Shown here in pieces: positions 60,421-64,000 of a stretch of 64,000 nucleotides of DNA. Source of the DNA: Clostridiales bacterium (GTDB lineage Bacteria; Bacillota; Clostridia; Lachnospirales; Lachnospiraceae); contig QAKV01000042.1 in NCBI GenBank assembly GCA_003343625.1, positions 3,189 to 67,188 of the forward strand, in the 5' to 3' direction. The notes below the pieces were generated by a model. The model ran no database searches, had not been told where the DNA came from, and saw nothing but the letters and a program-made list of their open reading frames with translations. A program made the position numbers and the translations under genes. Position 1 is the stretch's first letter. Every line of letters begins with the position of its first letter.

Positions 60421-61712
60421 GCAAAGTCGTTGTCATTTCTTCCGACGCCATGGTCGGGGAAGATCTGAACTATTACAAGACCCTGCCTTCCTACCAAAAA
60501 TATTTTCAGGGCGGGGCGGAAATCACCAATGTTTCTTCCATCTATCCTACGGTCACCTTCCCGGCCCACGCCACCATGATGACCGGCATGTATCCGGACC
60601 GCCACGGGATTTTTTCCAATATGCAGCTGATCCCGGAAGCGGATCCCACGCCCTGGCAGTGGGACAGCAGCTTTCTGACCTGCAGCGATATTTTCCACGC
60701 CGCAAAGGCTGCGGGAAAAACCACCGCAGCCGTCTTCTGGCCCGTCACCGCAGGCAATCCGGCCATTGATTACCATATCGCGGATTACTGGGCCCAGGGT
60801 ATGGAGGACACCACCGAAAAAGCCTTCGCCCGGGCAGGGGCCTCAACAGAGGTTCTGGAAATCGTGAAAAAACACAAGCACCTCTTTGAAGGGGTGGAGC
60901 GGGAACACCCCCAGCGGGACGCTTTCGGCATGGCCTGTGCCGCCGATATCATCCGCCGCTTCCGGCCGGATCTTCTGCTGGTGCATCCCGCCAACCTGGA
61001 TGCCGCCCGGCATGACGCGGGCGTGTTTGGCCCCCACATCGACCGGGCGCTGGAAGATCTGGACCGGTGGATCGGGTGGATCGGCAGCGCTCTGGAAGAA
61101 GCCGGCATTCTGGAAGAAACGAACCTGTTTTTGGTCAGCGACCACGGCCAGCAGAATGTGTGCCGCAATATCAGCCTCAACGTGCTGTTTGCGGAAAACG
61201 GCCTGATCCGTCTGGACGAAAACGGCAAAGTAAAAGACTGGGACGCATGGTGTCTTTCCAACGGCATGTCCGCCCTGGTCTTCTTAAAGGACCCTTCCGA
61301 CCAGGCCCTGTATGCAAAAGTCCGCGGCCTGCTGGAAAGCCTGCAAAAGGAAGAAGTTTACGGGTTTTCCCGCCTCTATACGCAGGAAGAAGCCCGGAAG
61401 GAAGAACGGTTCGGCGGGCCTTTCTCCTTTGTACTGGAAACCGACGGCTATACCGCTTTCGGGGATTTTGTCACCCGTCCCCTGGTGAGCCGTCTGGACA
61501 ATGAGGATTACCGCTTCGGCCAGGCTACCCACGGCTATCTTCCCCGGTTCGGCCCCCAGCCCATCCTGCTGGCAAAAGGACCTTCCATCCGGGAAAACGT
61601 AGTCCTCTCCGGAAACCATATCGTCAATGAAGCGCCCACCTACGCAAAAATCCTGGGCGCGGATCTTGGGGATACGGACGGCAAACCCATTGAAGAAATC
61701 CTGAAAGCATAA
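60417..61712 (+). CDS. Type I phosphodiesterase/nucleotide pyrophosphatase (alkaline phosphatase superfamily)
   Basis: The 431-residue enzyme has the NPP nucleophile region SIYPTVTFPAHATMMTGMYP with the catalytic Thr, and metal-binding aspartates and histidines in VISSDAMVG, NLDAARHDAGVFG and FLVSDHGQQ. The superfamily hydrolyses phosphodiesters, pyrophosphates or phosphonates. It overlaps the serine hydrolase gene by 4 bp and closes the operon. With no signal peptide it should act in the cytosol, so it might process an imported phosphodiester-linked sugar. Confidence 0.87.
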   Translation: MSKVVVISSDAMVGEDLNYYKTLPSYQKYFQGGAEITNVSSIYPTVTFPAHATMMTGMYPDRHGIFSNMQLIPEADPTPWQWDSSFLTCSDIFHAAKAAGKTTAAVFWPVTAGNPAIDYHIADYWAQGMEDTTEKAFARAGASTEVLEIVKKHKHLFEGVEREHPQRDAFGMACAADIIRRFRPDLLLVHPANLDAARHDAGVFGPHIDRALEDLDRWIGWIGSALEEAGILEETNLFLVSDHGQQNVCRNISLNVLFAENGLIRLDENGKVKDWDAWCLSNGMSALVFLKDPSDQALYAKVRGLLESLQKEEVYGFSRLYTQEEARKEERFGGPFSFVLETDGYTAFGDFVTRPLVSRLDNEDYRFGQATHGYLPRFGPQPILLAKGPSIRENVVLSGNHIVNEAPTYAKILGADLGDTDGKPIEEILKA

Positions 61713-61717
61713 AAGTC

Positions 61718-61756
61718 AAGCCCACGCAGCCAAAAAATGGAAGCGTGGGCTTTCTG
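61718..61756. terminator. Terminator of the six-gene operon (bidirectional)
   Basis: AAGCCCACGC (61718-61727) pairs with GCGTGGGCTT (61743-61752), with TTTCTG on the plus side. It separates the operon from the convergent MATE gene. Confidence 0.75.
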
Positions 61757-61773
61757 TATGCAGACTTTGGATT

Positions 61774-63069
61774 CTATTTCAGCCGCAAATCCATCCACAC
61801 CCCCAGCACGGCCGCCAGAAACTCCGTCGCCGGGAAGACCAGCCAGATGCCGGTCATTCCCCATGCCCCGGAAAGCAGGAACGCCAGCGGGAGAATGAGC
61901 ACAAGCCCCCGAAGCAGGGAGGTAAGCTGCGCAGGAAAGGCCTTTTCCTCCGAAGTAAAGTAAGTGGACAGGATCAGATTGTAACCCACAAAAGGGGTGG
62001 CAAGAAAATACAGCTTCAGTCCGGCCACCGCGATTTGCTGCAGCATGGGATCTCCTTCGCTGTTGAAAATCCGGGCGATTGGACCGGCAAATACGAAAAG
62101 CGTCAGATACAGCACAGCGGACAGCGCCAGCATGGTCACCACTCCATAGCGAAAAAACCGTCTCGCCTGCCTTTCCTCCCTTTTTCCGTATTCCCGGCTC
62201 ACCAGCGGCTGGATTCCCTGGGCGATTCCGGTATGGATGGATACCACCACCAGGGAAATATTGGCCACAACCCCATAGGCCGCCACCCCCGTATTTCCCG
62301 AAATTCCCAGGATGAGGATGTTGAAGACGATCATCACAATGCCCGAAGACAGCTGGGCAAACAGGGACGGAAACCCCAGCGACAGGGTCCGTCCCACCGG
62401 CTCTGCGCGCAAAAACATCCGGACCGGATGAAAACCTTTTTCTTTTTTCATCCAGTGCGGGGACATGAGCAAAATCCCGATTACCGGGGAAAGCCCGGTG
62501 GCGAAAACCGCACCGAAAATCCCCATGCCCAAAGGAAACATGAACACGTAATCCAGGACAATATTGGACAGGCTTCCCGCTATGGTGGCGTTCATGGCCA
62601 GGCCCGGGTTTCCGTCATTTCTTACGAAGCAAAGAAGGATATCGTTAAAAATAAAAGCGGGGGCAAAGAAAAGCAGCACTTTCAGATACGTATTGGACAT
62701 GGAAAAAACCGCGCTGTCCGCCCCCAGCAGACGGGTAATGGCTTCGGAGCCAAAAAATCCCGCCGCCGCAAACAAAACGGAACAAATCAGTCCCAGCCAG
62801 ACGGTGTTGGTGAACATTTCGTCCGCGCCTTTTTGATCTTTGCAGCTTTTGCAGATGGTAAACCGGGTGGCCCCGCCCATTCCCAGCATCAGCCCTGTCC
62901 CGTGAATGAAATTATAAATGGGGATCGCCAGGTTCAGCGCCGCCAGCCCGCCGGTGCCCAGGCTTTTGGACACGAAAAACGTATCCGCCAGAATGTAGCA
63001 GGAAATGGCCGTCATCCCCAGCACGCTCATACCGGCATATTTTCCAAATTCTTTGATCGAGTTTTCCAT
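61774..63069 (-). CDS. MATE family efflux transporter
   Basis: From the ATG at 63069 the protein has 431 residues and 12 hydrophobic helices in two MATE halves (SVLGMTAISCYILADTFFVS; GLSPVIGILLMSPHWMKKEK). The family exports cationic drugs or metabolites using Na+ or H+. GGGGGACCAGG precedes the start. It lies 13 bp after the DUF3592 gene on the same strand. No link to the neighbouring operon is evident. Confidence 0.9.
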   Translation of the reverse strand: MENSIKEFGKYAGMSVLGMTAISCYILADTFFVSKSLGTGGLAALNLAIPIYNFIHGTGLMLGMGGATRFTICKSCKDQKGADEMFTNTVWLGLICSVLFAAAGFFGSEAITRLLGADSAVFSMSNTYLKVLLFFAPAFIFNDILLCFVRNDGNPGLAMNATIAGSLSNIVLDYVFMFPLGMGIFGAVFATGLSPVIGILLMSPHWMKKEKGFHPVRMFLRAEPVGRTLSLGFPSLFAQLSSGIVMIVFNILILGISGNTGVAAYGVVANISLVVVSIHTGIAQGIQPLVSREYGKREERQARRFFRYGVVTMLALSAVLYLTLFVFAGPIARIFNSEGDPMLQQIAVAGLKLYFLATPFVGYNLILSTYFTSEEKAFPAQLTSLLRGLVLILPLAFLLSGAWGMTGIWLVFPATEFLAAVLGVWMDLRLK

Positions 63070-63082
63070 CCTGGTCCCCCTG

Positions 63083-63538
63083 TCAGCAGACCGCATCCCG
63101 AAAGTAAAAAACAGCGATGCCAAAGAAGAGGCCCAGGAAAAGCAACCCTAGGCCCACCCAGAGAAATACGGCGGAAACAAGACCCGTGGTATTGTCATTT
63201 TCAATATAGCAGTTTTTTGGATCCTTTGGCTGATAGAAAACGGTCACTTCGGCTCCGACCGGGTAGCGGGGACTGCCCGCTTGGCCAAAAGACATGGTTT
63301 TTTCGATTTCCCTGCCCTCAGCCCAATACCGGATCACCGGATACCAATAAAACCGGGCGGCTTCCCCGTGCCGGTAATGGACCCTGCTGATATTTTCCTT
63401 TACCACAGCTACAGTTTTCCGGGTACAAAGGGCAATCTTTCTTTGGCGGATTGTCCGCAGCAAAAGACCCAGCGCCAGAAATACCACACCCAGGAAAACA
63501 AAAATACAGAGAAAAATAAGCAAAGTACCTGCTGCCAT
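63083..63538 (-). CDS. DUF3592 domain membrane protein
   Basis: The 151-residue protein has an N-terminal helix (LLIFLCIFVFLGVVFLALGL), a small beta-rich domain (YWYPVIRYWAEGREIEKTMS, then YPVGAEVTVFYQPKDPKNCY) and a C-terminal helix. The VxVFYxPxDPxNxY element is the mark of DUF3592. Function unknown. GGGAGGTTATTGAA precedes the ATG at 63538, and MATE follows 13 bp downstream. Confidence 0.85.
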   Translation of the reverse strand: MAAGTLLIFLCIFVFLGVVFLALGLLLRTIRQRKIALCTRKTVAVVKENISRVHYRHGEAARFYWYPVIRYWAEGREIEKTMSFGQAGSPRYPVGAEVTVFYQPKDPKNCYIENDNTTGLVSAVFLWVGLGLLFLGLFFGIAVFYFRDAVC

Positions 63539-63634
63539 TTCAATAACCTCCCGATTCCCTTTTCGTTATTATATAACCGCAAAGAAGTTGCAGCAAGACA
63601 AAAACAGACCGCAGCAGGTTCCCGTATTTTCCTT

Positions 63635-64000
63635 TTATTCCATTTTCAGCTCATGCCATTTTGCCTGGAATGCTGCTTTTCCCTTTGCCCCGAACCGGAT
63701 TCCTTCCGCTGTCAGATCCGTATAGGTCAGGCAGCTCATGGCCTGTTCCCCGTCGTTGACAAAAATCTCTGCCGCATACTTGTCCATGACGATGCGCAGC
63801 CGGATCGCCCCGTCTTTCTGCGCCACATAGCAGGAACGGCTGGTGACGGAATCGCGGAACTGGTTTCCCGCCCAGGTCCTATCAAAGGTCAGGATGCCGG
63901 ACTTTGGCTCGTAATACAGGATCGTCCGATGGGTTTCGTCCGCCGCCAGATCGATTTCAAACCGCTCATAGTCCCCGGATTTTACTTCCACCGTCATGTC
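63635..64000 (-). CDS. Glycoside hydrolase family 32 enzyme, C-terminal part (5' end outside window)
   Basis: About 121 C-terminal residues are visible, with no upstream stop, so the gene continues beyond 64000. The sequence fits the GH32 C-terminal beta-sandwich: RTWAGNQFRDSVTSRSCYVA, then LRIVMDKYAAEIFVNDGEQA. That pattern is typical of beta-fructosidases (sucrose-6-phosphate hydrolase, levanase, inulinase), and with the sucrose operon it suggests a fructan or sucrose locus. The catalytic WMNDPNG region is not in view. Confidence 0.8.
   Translation of the reverse strand, partial: DMTVEVKSGDYERFEIDLAADETHRTILYYEPKSGILTFDRTWAGNQFRDSVTSRSCYVAQKDGAIRLRIVMDKYAAEIFVNDGEQAMSCLTYTDLTAEGIRFGAKGKAAFQAKWHELKME

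Noticed and set aside
54813..61712. Sulfoquinovose (sulfo-EMP-like) pathway
   Set aside because: Kinase, aldolase and reductase would fit in outline, but there is no sulfoquinovosidase, isomerase or sulfonate exporter, so the name is not justified.
1..64000. CRISPR arrays, tRNA or rRNA genes, transposases and phage genes
   Set aside because: Intergenic gaps were read on both strands; none shows regularly spaced repeats, cloverleaf-type sequence or transposase homology. A short tRNA missed by eye is unlikely but possible.

Overview
The window reads as chromosomal DNA of an anaerobic Firmicute of class Clostridia, most likely Lachnospiraceae. The basis is gene content: a monoderm Tad/Flp pilus locus with DUF5702 and FHA genes, a DUF2508/bofA pair, paired ECF sigma/RsiV-type anti-sigma genes, and DUF4173/DUF2975 membrane proteins. 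AGGAGG-type ribosome sites, TTGACA/TATAAT promoters and moderately high GC agree with this. The assignment is inferred from families, not from a marker gene. No rRNA, tRNA, CRISPR array, insertion sequence or phage gene was seen.

Layout. 1-4170: a partial membrane protein, a TSCPD-domain protein, murG, an interrupted degV, a HIT protein and a rhomboid protease. 4217-13163: a ten-gene minus-strand Tad operon (tadZ, tadA, tadB, tadC, flp, DUF5702, TadE-like, prepilin peptidase, TadE, FHA) behind a strong promoter. 13381-18722: bofA, DUF2508, glgB and a large TPR/degenerate AAA+ protein. 18894-23542: two ECF sigma/anti-sigma modules, one with an extra exported RsiV-like protein. 23682-25564: ferritin-like, charged membrane and HD-nucleotidase genes. 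25779-30082: a response regulator, kinase and ABC transporter set resembling Bce-type peptide sensing and detoxification. 30097-37417: DUF4173/HTH/DUF2975, a ZIP remnant, HAD, AlaX, YoaK, HxlR and GNAT genes. 37492-44726: an attenuator-like leader before a MutS-like gene without its ATPase core, then a nuclease-like protein, an SGNH/MBOAT pair and pepF. 44917-64000: carbohydrate metabolism.

In the carbohydrate region a sucrose system runs on the minus strand (binding protein, two permeases, LacI regulator, sucrose phosphorylase, serine hydrolase), with a fructokinase nearby and a GH32 fragment at the window end. Divergent from it lies a six-gene operon: aldo/keto reductase, class II aldolase, PfkB kinase, MFS transporter, serine hydrolase, phosphodiesterase. 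Both directions carry the same 18-bp LacI/CcpA-like operator next to the -10 box. The six-gene operon is the best candidate here for an undescribed catabolic pathway.

Two further themes stand out. A modular palindromic repeat occurs between genes at four sites and supplies terminators and stop codons. Four genes are visibly damaged (degV, ZIP transporter, MutS-like, YhfC-like), two of them by clean in-frame internal deletions, which suggests gene erosion or an assembly effect.
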